DNA of 64,000 nucleotides. Source: Hyalella azteca. Lineage: Eukaryota; Arthropoda; Malacostraca; Amphipoda; Hyalellidae. A program made the translations under genes and the position numbers. Shown in pieces: positions 1 to 12,058 of this stretch. The notes below the pieces were generated by a model. It saw nothing but the letters and a program-made list of their open reading frames with translations. It had not been told where the DNA came from and made no database searches. The DNA lies in contig NW_025946912.1 in assembly GCF_000764305.2 (NCBI RefSeq), forward strand, positions 62,001 through 126,000, written 5' to 3'. The first letter of the stretch is position 1. The number at the start of each line of letters is the position of its first letter.

Positions 1-433
1 CATATTTGCTTATAATCACCAAATACAGAAGAAAAAACAACAACACAATTCACTCCGAAATTAAGTGTGTCTTAGAGCTACGTTGTCGCTCAATACCCAA
101 TCTTAGGAATGCATTCATATCTAATACGACACCTGCAAACAACTGATGGATTGCGAAACGAGAAAGCATAGTTTTTTAGAATCTCTCAACTGCGAAAAAA
201 GCGGGCTAGGAAATGTTTCCTCTTCAGTTCCTGACCCAACACTGTACACCTCTGGTCGCAAATATGGAATATTTGATCGCTTTAAAGACCATATATTTTG
301 GATAATAATGTTCGTGAAGTTGATTCAGCTAGTCTTTGTTTAGATTGTGGTGGCGATCACATAAAAAGTTTATTATTATTGACCACGATCACTACTTTTT
401 AGGAAGCTGATCATAAGAGGAGCGAAGTTACGA

Positions 434-529
434 GAGAGAGAGATCAGTATACGCATGGTTGAATTATTAATTCATATTAATTAATATTAATTAATTCAAC
501 CATGAGTATACGTGCTGGCTGTCTCTCTC
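434..529. repeat. Near-perfect palindrome, arms about 47 bp
   Basis: The two arms meet at 480/481. Left to right they read GAGAGAGAG..TATACGCATGGTTGAATT and the mirrored AATTCAACCATGAGTATACG..CTCTCTCTC. A third, partial copy of the outer part (CCAGCATACGAATTCC) follows at 568-583. Probably a small fold-back element within or beyond the last introns of the MINDY4-like gene. No exon was recognised in 1-1034. Confidence 0.75.
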
Positions 530-1034
530 TAACCTTGATATATCGAATTCTGAGAACCCATGACGGCCAGCATACGAATTCCATGGAAAATCTCCTAGAT
601 ATAAATTTATTTTCGTGGCTCTTTGCACTGTGATTTGCAGTGTAATATTACTCAATCACATTCTCCCCATAAAACTGATCATTCAAGCAGGACATTTTAC
701 CCGACGGTAACAGAGAAATAACTTAAGTTTTCATTATAAATATATTAGGCTGTCTGAGATAGTCTGTAGCAGTTGTTAATGAAGGAAAATAATTACAGTT
801 AGTTTTTACCAATAACTAATATAGTCGTATGATCTTTTTTCCGATTACTCTCGTGAAAGTTTTTCTGTGGCATTAATTCAATACTTAGAAAATTTTACGT
901 TTGACCATGTCGGCTCAGATGATAGGAATACCAAACAAAAACTGCGTCGCTCTAGAAGGCGCCCGCATGACTGAGCGTTAGGTCACAAGGCTATGCCTAT
1001 TTTCAACATACAGTTGGTAACTCGTAACTATTAC

Positions 1035-4000
1035 CTATGATAGTGTCCCCATCGAAGGTATTGGTGGAGGCGTGGCCTGTGAGCAAGAGGTTGACAACCT
1101 CCTGAGACGCGTAGCCGTGACTGTTGATCAGGTGCACGTTGTCGGCATCCATGTCCGCGGCCATCCTGTTCGACACAGACTCAATAATACGGTAATATTT
1201 TCAAAGTGTGTTTATATTCTAATTGCGTTTACTAATGCAGGTTTCAGAAGTCAAGCGAATAAATTGGTTGAAATGAGATGACTGCAATCGAATTACTAAT
1301 AATATAGGTAGCTGTGAAATAGCTGGTGGTCTAATTTCCTAGTTTCTATCTCTGACGGTCTAATTTCAGTTTTCTGGCAGGATAATTTTTAATATCTGCA
1401 GGCCCAGATTTATCCTTTAACGGCCTAGTTTCTTGTATCTGACAATCACGATTTCATTCTCTAAAGGCCTAGTTTTTTTAACTATGGCAGCCTATAACAA
1501 TCAGTCTGGATAATATAATATAATTTAAACACTCACGCCTCCAGCCCTCGCGTCAACATGACGGAGTAGAGCAGCAGGACACATGCAGGAGCGTCAGGTC
1601 TGGTGAAGACGCCTAAATGTTTCTCAAGACTGAGCAGCAACTGCGCCTGCGTGGTGTACGTGAACAGACTCAGAGTCTCGGTCACCCCGTCCATTGAGTA
1701 CCGCCCCACGCCATGCTCCGTGAACTGGGCGAACATGTTTGGCCTAAAACCAGGGAACTTTGTTAATTTAAGAGATGTCTTGGTTTTCAGTCTTTGGTAA
1801 TCTTCAAGCGAAAACTCTTTGATGAGCTGTAACAATACAAGCCCTGTAATGCCTGCATTTTAATGCCAAACAAAAAAGAAAAAAAAATATTGTGCGCGAT
1901 AGGATGGAGCTGGAGACTCTACATTATTCAGAAATTTCTATAAAGAAAACCTCAAATATTATGGATTAGGCCGACCTACTCTACGGTAAAAAAAACTGTC
2001 GTATTCAAATAAACCAAACAAAAAATAAACGGATTTTATATTTACGTATCTACAGAACCAAACTCGCGCAGTAAATAGAATGAAATGATTACATTTCATA
2101 TTACATCTCAACAAAGATCGATTAGTAAATAAAATGATCTCACAGAGCGAGCACGGCTCTCTCCCCTCCGCCAGCCCTCCAGATGATCTCAGTGAGGGCT
2201 ACGGTGAGGGCCCAGCCCCACTCGCTGCTGGAGGGCCTGAGTGGGCTGGCGGGGCTCGTGTAGGGCGAGCAGAAGCTGCCGAACATGAGGCACTTCATCA
2301 TGTGCGCCTGTACGCACGCGAGCACTCCACACGGTCCGCCCTGCGCGTACAGTAACGTGAACTTCAATAACAGCTGATGGCAAAAATTAAGGTTGAATTT
2401 AATTTCTTTATGGCATTCAGCGTTTAATACTATGAGTTACAATGTCGTTAAGTACTTGATATTTCAATGGCAGGCAAAGGTTCGATATTGGTAATTACAA
2501 TCATTATGATAACTTTTTTTAATGGTGAGCTGCGTTCTATATTAATTTGTGCATTTTTTTGAAAAACTTAATTTACGAATAACGTGCAAGCTGAGATATT
2601 TATCGTTGTAGTTGGAGAAATGAAAAGAAGTTTATGATGGTTCCATGCATGTGTTCCGAAATCATAAGAATGACACCATTTCAGATTATGTTCTGAACGT
2701 AAACTTCGTTAACTGCTGTCATACACAGATAGGGTTGTGCGGTTACAGCGTACTACGGACAAAAAAAAATCCTAAAAAGCGATTGAACTCAGAACCCATA
2801 TTATATTTGAGTTAGTGATAGAGCCAACCTCTAGAAGCTGTGAAAAAAAGATGCAGGGAACTGTGAAATTCGTTGGCAACGAAACGAATAATGCATTTAG
2901 AATAGTTCAGTTTGGAAGAAGTTGAAGAAACTCATGCACTCGCAACGAGCGGCAAATATTCGTACCTTCTTTTGGACAAGTCCGTATGCCAAATTTGGCT
3001 TTAGATTGACCTGGAAGTTCTGGGTCATCCACTCTAATGGCAATGTAGAAGCTGGATTTCCGGTAAGCATCTTCCGTAAGCCACTCGCAACTTCCATGGT
3101 GATCGGTACACCCGTTGGGTCACTGGAGCTCAGTTTTGGGCCTGCCACCAGACCACTCATCTCGTCGTCCAGCTCGTCAAGATCCCGCAAGGCAACTTCG
3201 TCCTCATCGTCGTCATCGTATCCACGATTCTTGGATCTGATACTCGGCTTACGGCGGCTGCCATGTCCTCGGCGCGATGGTTCGCGGCTGAAATCGTCTC
3301 CTTTCTTTGATCGTCTTCGCTTGCTTTTTTTCTTGATATCTATTGCATTTGGCGAGGAAATTGACATGGGCGTTGATACCATGGAAGAGTCCATGAATCC
3401 TTGCAAATTCAGTACTTGCACGTCCTCCCGACTGCTCGGTAGTTTATCAGGTAAACTCTTCTTACTTCTCCTAGTGTCCTTAAAACGGCTGCTGATCTCC
3501 GACAGGGAAAAGCCAGAGTCGTCTGGATTAAACATTAAGAATTTCTCAGGCGAATCTCCACGCAAAGTCATTCCATAATCCTTTTCAAAAGTTGCTTTAT
3601 TTGCTATGTCCGCAAAACTTGACTTTGACGTCTTCTTGGTCTGACGGCGGAGAGACTGAGTCATGATGTCACCCCGAGTCATGTCGGCGAGAAGTTTCTT
3701 GTTACCATCCCGTTCGTAGTTCGACTCGCGGCCATTTGTCTGAATATTGCTCGTCGTTCCTAAATTTGCGTGCGCCTCTCCAGAGTCTACGAGGCTTCGC
3801 AATGGCCTGGTCACTCCAGTTCCGGATAACGAGAGTGAAGAATTGGGGTCTTTCTCGGCCAACGCGTCTCCGAGACTTCTGCTGATCAAGGATTTTCTTC
3901 CCCCAACTTTGTCATCCTGGAATAAATTACTTTGAAAATCATAACAAAAAGTGAGATGATCTTTAAATTCGTAAGAAAACTCAAGAAAAATGACGCATGA

Positions 4001-5517
4001 ATTAAAATTAATTTTTTAGAAGCATTTAAGTAAACAATTGAAAATTAATAGTTTAGAACGGGAATAAAAGTGGAGTAGTGAGCGCAAATGTACAAAAATC
4101 CGGCTGTATTTAAGGTTTTGAAAAAATCGATTGATGACATAGGTATAGTAGTTGGATCATTTGGTCTAAACAAATAAGAATTTTTGTAGCAGCATGGATG
4201 TTAAGAAATGATTGAAACGCACCTCCTTCCCCTGCACAGGCCCCATCATGCCTCTGATGTGACGACCCCCGCGTAGTTGGTCCCTCTGCGCGGCCATCTT
4301 GGCAATGTCCCCAGCTGTCTCTTCTGTCCCAAAAATGTCCCCGTTTGGGGAGATACGACTGTGAAGTTCACTGAACGCGCTGTTAGCAAATTCTAGATGC
4401 TGCGGTGCTTCGTGATTCTGCAAATCGTTCACAACGTGATTGATGTCCGAGTCGAGATGTGGAGCGTTTGCCAAAGGAGAAGAGCTCCGAAAAGCTCCTT
4501 TATTCAGAAACGAAGCGTTTTCTCTGTTATGGTTATTATTACCAGCAAAACTGTTGTCTCGAGGTGGTATCTTGAAGGTTTGCGATAATATTTCGTTGTT
4601 AACTATGCTGGGGCCAAAGTGTTCGCTGATCAGGCTGGGCGTGCTGATGGACGACTTGTAGAAGGGAGCCGTCGCGTTGCCGCCATTGAAGCCGCGATGC
4701 AGGAACCCGATGGGCGCGTGCAGCTGTTCGTCCCCCGTGGGGGAGGTGAAAAAATGCAGACTGTGCCGGTGCTGCGGGGGTGACTGGCTTAACTGCACGG
4801 AAATTAAAATATCTACTGAAATGTTTAATTTAGGGAACGTAAATTGGTGAATACAAAATTATTAATCCAAGAATATCCTTGTTCACATATAAATTATATG
4901 CGGAAGCCGAGCAGAAAGTTTGTGTGGCTTTCCTAAGTGATGGACCATTCATAGTGGCGACCTTGCTGTAGGTCAAGACATGGGTTTATGTCTTCAACCG
5001 TGGATCCGTGGACCAAATAACCGATTGCATAAGAGTTAACGATAGATCTGATCACAGAAGATGAACTTTGAATAATCAAATTATGATCGACACAATTATG
5101 ATATTCCAAATCAGATAAATCTTACCAAAAATGTCCCATCGTAATTAAATTTAAGATTTGCAAGTTTTGAACGATCACTCTACCAAGAGGTGATTAAGAA
5201 CCTCATTCTATATATTCTTTAATGAGTGTTCTTTGTTATAAAGATCAATAAACTAACCTTGAGATGGCCACTGCTCGGAGGAAAGCTGTTATTGGGACCG
5301 GTGATGGAAAGCCTATCCAGACGAGAATTTCTCCTGTGGCTGATGGTATTAGTAAGCTGTTCCTGCGGTGGGAATCCGATGTGGCCGTTGAAAGAGTTAT
5401 TTGGGACACTTAATGGGATAGATGAGTGAACTGGCGAAGATCTGGCGAGCAGGAGCTGACTGTTTGGCCAGGAAGCTAAGGGTGATCCCGATCGTGATGA
5501 GCGAGCTACGGTCTTTC
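1035..5517 (-). CDS. MINDY4: MINDY4/FAM188B-like deubiquitinase, 3' part outside the window
   Basis: Exons on the minus strand, in transcript order: 5258-5517, 4223-4792, 2966-3916, 2144-2340, 1537-1743, 1035-1165. Each is bounded by AG/GT and the phases agree. The family cleaves K48-linked ubiquitin chains as cysteine proteases. Exon 2966-3916 ends in YGLVQKK and the next begins GGPCGVLACVQ, giving the family's catalytic Gln and Cys six residues apart, with an intron between them. Later exons read IIWRAGGGERAVLAL, RYSMDGVTETLSLF and HLINSHGYASQEVVNLLLTG, all close to vertebrate MINDY4. The first exons encode Ser/Asn-rich disordered sequence; RGMMGPVQ near 4240 resembles the RGMMSGP segment of human MINDY4. 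An acidic stretch at about 3180-3215 is followed by the catalytic module. The catalytic His exon and the stop are not in the window, and the N-terminus is unresolved (see 8211-8270). The family call is firm; activity is inferred. Confidence 0.9.
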
Positions 5518-7590
5518 CTGTTGAAATAAAAGAATGTCAGCCGACTGCCATTGAAACTGCAAGGTCTTTTTGACTTTCTTAGTAGAAATTGAACAAAGTA
5601 AATCGTTGGTCTTTTTGAATTTTTTATTTAAAATTTAACAGTGCGAATCGTCGGCAAAAAAACGGCAAATACAGTTCTCAATAATACGAAATAAATTAAA
5701 AGAGTGCATTAAACAGATTTGAAATACCAAAAAACAGCAATAACGGATGATCCAGCTTTTTGTGCACAGCTTTTTGTACAGGCATCTGTAGAAATTTGAG
5801 CCAAACGCACATCCACGCGAGCAGTCTAGCAACATACAAGAGCATACAAAAGACCACCGACTCATGGACACACGCTCTTAGGTAAGCAATCATGCATGCG
5901 GTGCCACAGAAATCAATGGAAGATATAGTGGACATGAGGCGTCTTCTTTCTTGAGCAGGATAGTCAAGTGTTGGGTAGGCTAGTCTTAGGCTAGTCTTGA
6001 GCAGGCTAATCAAGTGTTGGGTAGGCTAGTCTTAGTTGGGCTAGTCAAATGTTGGGTAGGCTAGTCTTGAGTAGGATAGTTTAGAGTAGGCAAGTCGTAG
6101 GTAGGTTAGTCAAGCGATGGAGTAGGCTATGCTTTATATACTGGGGCCAACGTTGAAATGTTCACTATAAAATTCAAGCGCAAGGCTTAACTTCCGAGTT
6201 CTTAAATTTCTAGAAGATCGTTTCGATTGAAACAGCATGAAAATACCATACCTTGGACCTTAATTTCTCCTATTATATGTTTGTAAACACTATGAACATA
6301 TTTTATTTGAACGAGACCATTGAAGTGTCCTGTCTAACTTTTTTGTTGTCACATAATAAGGTCATCAGAAAGCAGAAACAAGGTCACATGACAAGGTCAT
6401 CAGAAAATAATTAAGTTTATACCTCGCTAACTTAAATGACTTGTATCAGCAGCGCCAAACAGAGCTGCGTAATCAGTGAGGGCTGGAAGTGAACGTCGCC
6501 TACTGACTGGTGGGTTTGAGTGCAATGAATGTATCGGCCGCAGAGAGCGCGACCTTTAGATTCAGGACGAAATGTCATCGACGCAACTATGCTGACAAAG
6601 TAGTTTTATTCCTAGAAAAAGCTAGAAGTTTGCGATTGCGGATGAACTATAAACGCACGTGTCAAAAAAGAGAAATTGGTGAATGAAGTAAGTAACGTAT
6701 TAACAAAAAAGAAGAATTTTTATAGAAATAAACTCGGGTAGAACACGAGTAAAGTCACCCTTGCTTGTAAACAATACGAACAGCGTTTGGTCACCAAACC
6801 TAGAAGAATAATTAAACTCAATCGACCAACATGCTTAATCTGATATTTGTTTAAAAGTGAATATTGGTTAGATTGGAGCACGGAGCGCTATTTATAGAAC
6901 AAAAATTAAAGATTAAATGTTGTTTGTTAACCGTGAATGCTTCCTCATTTGATACATTTTTCATATCTACGAAGAGAACAAAACCAAGCAGGAATATAAA
7001 AATTTTCATAATTCAAGTGTAAATAGAGGGAATTAGAGTGCCCGTACATTTAAGTGAGTGATGCCCAGTACCGTGGTGCATAAACAATATTTCTCGGCCA
7101 ACGAATAAAGTTTTGAATTTACTCACAGTCCGGAATAACGCAAGAAATTGTTTTCCTTTAAATCATAAGAAATATTATCCAACTTGAGAATCGATACTGA
7201 GGAAGCTGCTGCGTGACATCGTGACCTGCAGTTGATACGAACTTTGAATGGACAATACAAGCTTTGGTTCACTGCCTTTGCTATTCCTCGATCGTGATCG
7301 ATGCGTGCAGTGCGTGATGCAGTGTGCCGACGCACTAACGTACTGCGTGATCGATTTCTGCAGTGCGTGCGTGCTGCAGTGTGCCGACGCACTAACGTCG
7401 TGCGTGATCGATAAGTGCAGGAAATATGGGATGATCCTATTGAGATTTGAATATTAATCCGAACACTTTGAATGTGAATCTTATATCTTTTAAATATACA
7501 TGCTATAGACGACAAGGAAGTCACAAAGGATGAGCAATTTGTCGATCAACGTTTGAATAACACGCTACACATTTATGGGGGCCGCGGTGC
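5518..7590. other. Intron or upstream region of the MINDY4-like gene, simple repeats only
   Basis: No exon supported by family similarity. It holds a degenerate minisatellite of about 25-40 bp (units GGGTAGGCTAGTC) at 5937-6125 and a tandem duplication of about 60 bp at 7290-7415 containing GTGTGCCGACGCACTAACGT twice. The open frames here are shadows of these repeats. Confidence 0.6.
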
Positions 7591-7604
7591 TCCGACTCGC
7601 CGAC

Positions 7605-8222
7605 GCCGCTGAGCAGGACTCACCATCACCGCTGAGCAGGACTCACCATCACCGCTGAGCAGGACTCACCAACACCGCTGAGCAGGACTCGCCAACACCG
7701 CTGAGCAGACCGCTGAGCAGGACTCACCAACACCGCTGAGCAGAACTCACCAACACCGCTGAGCAGAACTCACCAACACCGCTGAGCAGGACTCACCAAC
7801 ACCGATGAGCAGGACTCACCAACATCTCTGAGCAGGACACACCAACACCGCTGAGCAGGACTCACTAACACCACTGAGCAGGACTCACCAACACCGCTGA
7901 GCAGGACTCACCAACACCGCTGAGCAGGACTCACCAACACCGCTGAGCATGACTCACCAACACCGCTGAGTATGACTCACCATCACCGCTGAGTAGGACT
8001 CACCAACAACTCTGAGCAGGACTCACCAACACCGCTGAGCAGGACTCACCAACACTGCTGAGCAGGACTCACCAACACCGCTGAGCAGCACTCACCAACA
8101 CCGCTGAGCAGGACTCACCAACACCTCTGAGCAGGACTCACCAACACCGCAGAGCAGGACTCACCAACACCTCTGAGCAGGACTCACCAACACCGCTGAG
8201 CAGGACTCACCAACACCGCTGA
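7605..8222. repeat. 23-bp minisatellite, about 27 units
   Basis: Plus-strand unit CGCTGAGCAGGACTCACCAA plus CAC, repeated head to tail with scattered substitutions and one partial unit near 7710. On the minus strand, the sense of the neighbouring gene, the unit reads CTCAGCGGTGTTGGTGAGTC plus CTG, so almost every unit contains a GTTG/GTGAGT splice-donor-like sequence. The array starts exactly at the 3' end of the candidate exon 8211-8270. Confidence 0.95.
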
Positions 8223-8270
8223 GGAGGCCGGGTTGCTTGCTGAAGGGAGGCGGTGAAGAGAAAGCATCTC
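8211..8270 (-). CDS. MINDY4: Probable upstream exon of the MINDY4-like gene
   Basis: A 60-nt exon candidate on the minus strand. It follows a very strong acceptor (a C/T tract of over 20 bases then CTGCAG at 8271-8276) and ends at GTTG/GTGAGT. It reads DAFSSPPPFSKQPGLLSGV and ends in phase 1, exactly what the next exon (5258-5517) requires, giving G-KTVARSS at the join. The open frame continues upstream past the acceptor to about 8350, so a longer exon using the weaker acceptor near 8345 is possible. The donor lies in the first unit of the 23-bp minisatellite; later units carry the same donor but bring in a stop. The coding sequence here is Pro/Ser-rich with no recognisable domain. Confidence 0.5.
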
Positions 8271-8663
8271 CTGCAGGAGGGGAAGGAGGGGGAGAAGGTC
8301 TTCTGAGGGCGCTGGTGTCTCCGCCGGTCGCGTCTGTCAGGAATACGTTCACGTGACTTTAGAATCTCAATACCAAGTCACTTGATGCACGTCAATTACA
8401 GAGAACTGTTATTTGATGAATATCACTTATTACATGAAAAATCTTTTGATGAATATTATTCACGTGCAGAGAGCAGCAGCTTCATGGACATCATTCGTAA
8501 TTATTAGAACGACTCGACCGGAAATATGGCTGGAACAAAAATAATTATTGAAACAACAAAAATACAATTATTGTTATTACACAACATTAAAACATTTATT
8601 ATACAACATTAATATACAATTATAATTATTGTTCAGTATCACGAATGTTCTCACCTCTGTTCC

Positions 8664-8693
8664 GCCAGAGAAGTTTTGGCATCTTCTCTGCGT
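8664..8693 (-). CDS. Speculative initiator exon (MPKLLWRNR) for the MINDY4-like gene
   Basis: On the minus strand an ATG with A at -3 opens a 9-codon frame that ends in phase 1 at a GTGAGA donor near 8662. That phase fits the exon at 8211-8270. The N-terminal domain expected of vertebrate MINDY4 is not recognisable here or elsewhere upstream, so this may be a short alternative start or chance. Boundaries are accurate to a few bases. Confidence 0.2.
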
Positions 8694-10010
8694 GCAAATC
8701 AACTGCACGATGGCATCAACAGCTCACACATTTATTGATCATACAGATTATTATTTTTTCTGATCGGAAAGTGGCACCCAGCACTCTGGCACTTAAGAAC
8801 TGTTAACCAATATTTATTCCTCATCATTTACTTAAATATATTCCAGTTTGCTCACGAGCATATATATGAACGCTGACGACAGCGTCAACCGATGTTGTTA
8901 TTTTCATCAATGAATGGATTGCCCACAAAGAGAAGCAGCAATAGGATAACAATGATCACAATAAACATGTTTTGTATCCATATTTAAAAGAATTGCATTG
9001 TCACGCAGTTCAAGAAACCCGATTTGATCTAACACTGTCTTAATTATAAAATCAAAAGTTCTGCGCACTGACTGCGGAAAGATTTAAATTTCCCGTTCAA
9101 ATGAAATTCGAAAGTAACTGTCTTATCAATAATTACCAGATTATCATCTTGAAATTTGAAGGTAGCGCAATTTATCGGTATTATCCAGATTATTATCATG
9201 GAATTTGAAGGTCACCCAATTTTTCGGTATTATAAACAGTATTATCTATTGATGAAGCATTGATCAACTTTTACTCAATTCATATTTAAAAAACTTCTGT
9301 TAGCAATTACAGGAAACTCCCTCGTGAGAAAATTTGTTCGTTCTTCCACAGCATTGGCGTAAAATCTTTACCTAGTGATCCATTATTTATGTTATTATCT
9401 TCATTTACAAGACATAATGGACAATGAAATCACGTACTAGGTGCTACATGTTCTCTACCGAAGGGTCAGTGAACGTAAATCATAAATAATCAGCCCACAT
9501 GCATAAGTGCTCAAATATAAGATAATAACGGTACGTGTGTCGTAATGTGAATGTTTAAGAGTGAGTCGCACATGCAGTCTTATTGAGAACACAATTGAAC
9601 TCCTTCCGCTCGCAGCAAGCGTGATCGATGTCTCGAGATACGCTGCACGCCACGTATCAATGATGCACAGCCTGGCCTGCGCTCCGGTGACGAAACTAAC
9701 GTCGATAAACGTATTAAGTCAAAGACATACACGCCTTACTTTAGTTGAGATTTAATGCTCATAATGTAACGTTGTAAACACTTTTGAAGCCTCAATTGCT
9801 GTCATCGCAACGGGAATAAGGCTGTCATCATTTTAACTTCCAAATCGCTGGTGAGGATACAGGCTATGAACGTTTACCGACATTGGGAAATGCGATGTTT
9901 TAGAGTTTGATATGGCAACTTAATACACGCAAGATATGCCAGTAGCAATATTAAACAGCTTTAATTTATTTATAAAGAAAAAATTTAGGCTAGTGCATAT
10001 TTGTATTTGA

Positions 10011-10051
<41 letters not shown>

Positions 10052-10423
10052 AATTTTGAAAATATGAAGATCTTTAAAGAAACTCACTAATCGGTTATTC
10101 AGGTTCGAAGAATTGTCTGCTCAGTGTTTTCTTTTTTTTGCGAGTATCTTGAATTATCGATCACAGAACTCGATTTTTAAAGAACACGGTTATCATGTTG
10201 ACATAAGACGAGATACTAGATAAAATCTAATATTTTGCTCGAATTTTTGCACACAACCGTCTTAAGCAGATTATAATATGCTTTTAAAAATTACTTTTTA
10301 AAGACAACACTATTGAACAGTCCAGTGTCTTGGATGTTACACATGTACAATAAATTTCTAATTTTATTTTCAAATATTGAAAGAAATTATTTATCAAAAT
10401 TTTTGTAAACTATCAAAATTGTT

Positions 10424-10862
10424 TATTCTGTCAACTGATTCGTGCAATTGTGCTTTATGCAATTGTGCAAAATTTCAGATCGATTGGACAGGTCAAATTG
10501 TGTCATATATGGATTATATGATTTGTAGCATACGAAATTATTTTTAAATTTTTTAAAAATGAAAACAATTTTAAGTTATAAAATTTTCTATTCTGTCAAT
10601 TGATTCATGCATTGTCTCCAACTTTACGCAAGTGTGCAAAATTTCAGAACGATTGGACAGGTAGAAGTGTGTCAAATATCGATAATAAGATTTGTAGCTG
10701 ACAAAATTATTTTAAATATTTTTAATATTGAAATTTTTTTTATTCCTAAAATAATTTATTCTGTCAATTGATTCATGCATTGTCCCCAACTTTACGCAAA
10801 TGTGCCAAATTTCAGATAGATTGGGCAAGTAGAAGTGTGTTAAATATCGGTTATGTGTTTAC
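10424..10862. repeat. Tandem array of about 166-bp monomers (dispersed family)
   Basis: Three monomers, each with TTCTGTCAATTGATTCATGC, then GTGTGCAAAATTTCAGA, GATTGGACAGGT and AAGATTTGTAGC. Related monomers occur at 25190-25495 (two, ending in a CAGACAGACAGACAAACAAC tail) and, inverted, at 26835-27010. Probably the internal repeats of a non-coding mobile element. Confidence 0.8.
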
Positions 10863-11150
10863 TGAGCAGGTTATGTGTCGGCTGCCTGGAAAATGAGCCA
10901 GTTCACGGGAAAACTTCTATTTTTTAGTTTCAAGCTGACGGTGATTCAAATGATTTTTAGATTCAAGCTGACGGTGATTCAAATGATTTTTTTTTTAATT
11001 TTCTTTATTCTGGATAGTCGATGGTTCTCAGAGCTCAATGATTTCAAATAATAAAGCTTATTTACACAGACAGAAATGTTTGCCTTTGTTTGCAGTAATG
11101 AAAAAAGATGCCAGCATGCAATACATAACAATTATCGTGGCAACGAAAAT

Positions 11151-11552
11151 TCATTTAGGAATGCTCCATTGCGTGGAAATAATATATTTCAAATTATCGG
11201 AGTAAAATTCAAGTAATTTAAGGCATTCATCGACAATTTCACGTTGGTTTAGCCTAAACGCTAATATCGACGAAACGTGAGTCGGGAGTCTAACGTGCGT
11301 GAGATATTTGATTTGTTGTTTGTCACCGACAGCCGACAAGAACTCTATGAAAATCCCAATATTCTCTAAAAAATTATCATGTTACAGAAAATGAGGAACC
11401 ATATCTCATTGTCGACGACATTGCTCATGTTTTCACACCGTAACAACACGCCACGGTCCCGCAAGCGGCAGAGCGACGACTGAACAACACTCAATACGAC
11501 GAAGGCAACTTCGCTACTACGTATAACGAACTTCATAGTTCGGCTCAAGTTG
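11151..11552 (-). CDS. Candidate small secreted protein, one short intron or a frameshift
   Basis: A minus-strand ATG near 11532 opens MKFVIRSSEVAFVVLSVVQ SSLC, which looks like a signal peptide, then RLRDRG. A second open segment (NIGIFIEFLSAVGDKQQIKY through LLEFYSDNLKYI to a stop at 11151) follows after TTTTTTAG, in another frame. An intron of roughly 80-100 nt from a weak donor near the RLRDRG codons would join them into about 95-100 residues; a broken single-exon gene is the alternative. I do not recognise the family. It lies between the MINDY4-like and SYCP2-like genes on the same strand. No database support; existence is uncertain. Confidence 0.3.
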
Positions 11553-12052
11553 GGTACGAAAAGTACGCCGCTTTCCTTATCATTTAGGCAGTTCCTAATT
11601 ATCCTTATATTTTTTAGGCCAAGCAAATTTGTATATATTTTATTTGCAGTTAATACGTATATTTGGAGCAATGAAACGGCGAGGAGGGGTAATGACAAAA
11701 GACTAGTTGGCAGCCGCTCAGTTGTCTAGGAGCGATCGCAACAACATTGCCTGTAACCTCTCCTGGTTGGCCGGCCACCTGCACACGCAAATCGACCCGC
11801 ATAAAGAAACTATACAAATCGATCTCTTCTTTTAATTCGTGCTGGTCGTTATGAGAATCTCTTGACAAACGTCAACAATTATATTATGTACAATATTCTA
11901 AGTGCAACATGATCCACAATATGAGGAACTAAAAATTAATTTTTACACTGGGAAATGATCAGAAACAAGGCCGGACCAAATATCAACCTTCGAGAAATTT
12001 GTGAGCTGCAAATGTTACGACACAATCAAACAAGAATGTTCTAATAAAACTC

Positions 12053-12058
12053 TTTATT
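12053..12058 (-). terminator. Poly(A) signal AATAAA for the SYCP2-like gene
   Basis: Minus-strand AATAAA about 1.36 kb downstream of the stop at 13419. The interval 12059-13418 has no competing gene and reads as 3' UTR. The exact cleavage site cannot be seen. Confidence 0.5.

Larger units (their letters stand above)
8352..11150. other. Gene-free stretch with local repeats
   Basis: AT-rich with no convincing exon apart from the speculative one near 8670. It contains a 48-bp duplication at 9140-9235, an (AT)n tract at 10018-10048, the 166-bp monomer array at 10424-10862, and a 33-bp duplication at 10925-10985. Confidence 0.6.

Noticed and set aside
2134..2355. Plus-strand and second minus-strand frames across the MINDY4-like exon
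   Set aside because: Shadows of the exon 2144-2340, which encodes the catalytic GGPCGV.
7123..7524. 133-codon minus-strand frame
   Set aside because: Covers a 60-bp tandem duplication, has no family features and does not join the flanking MINDY4-like exons.
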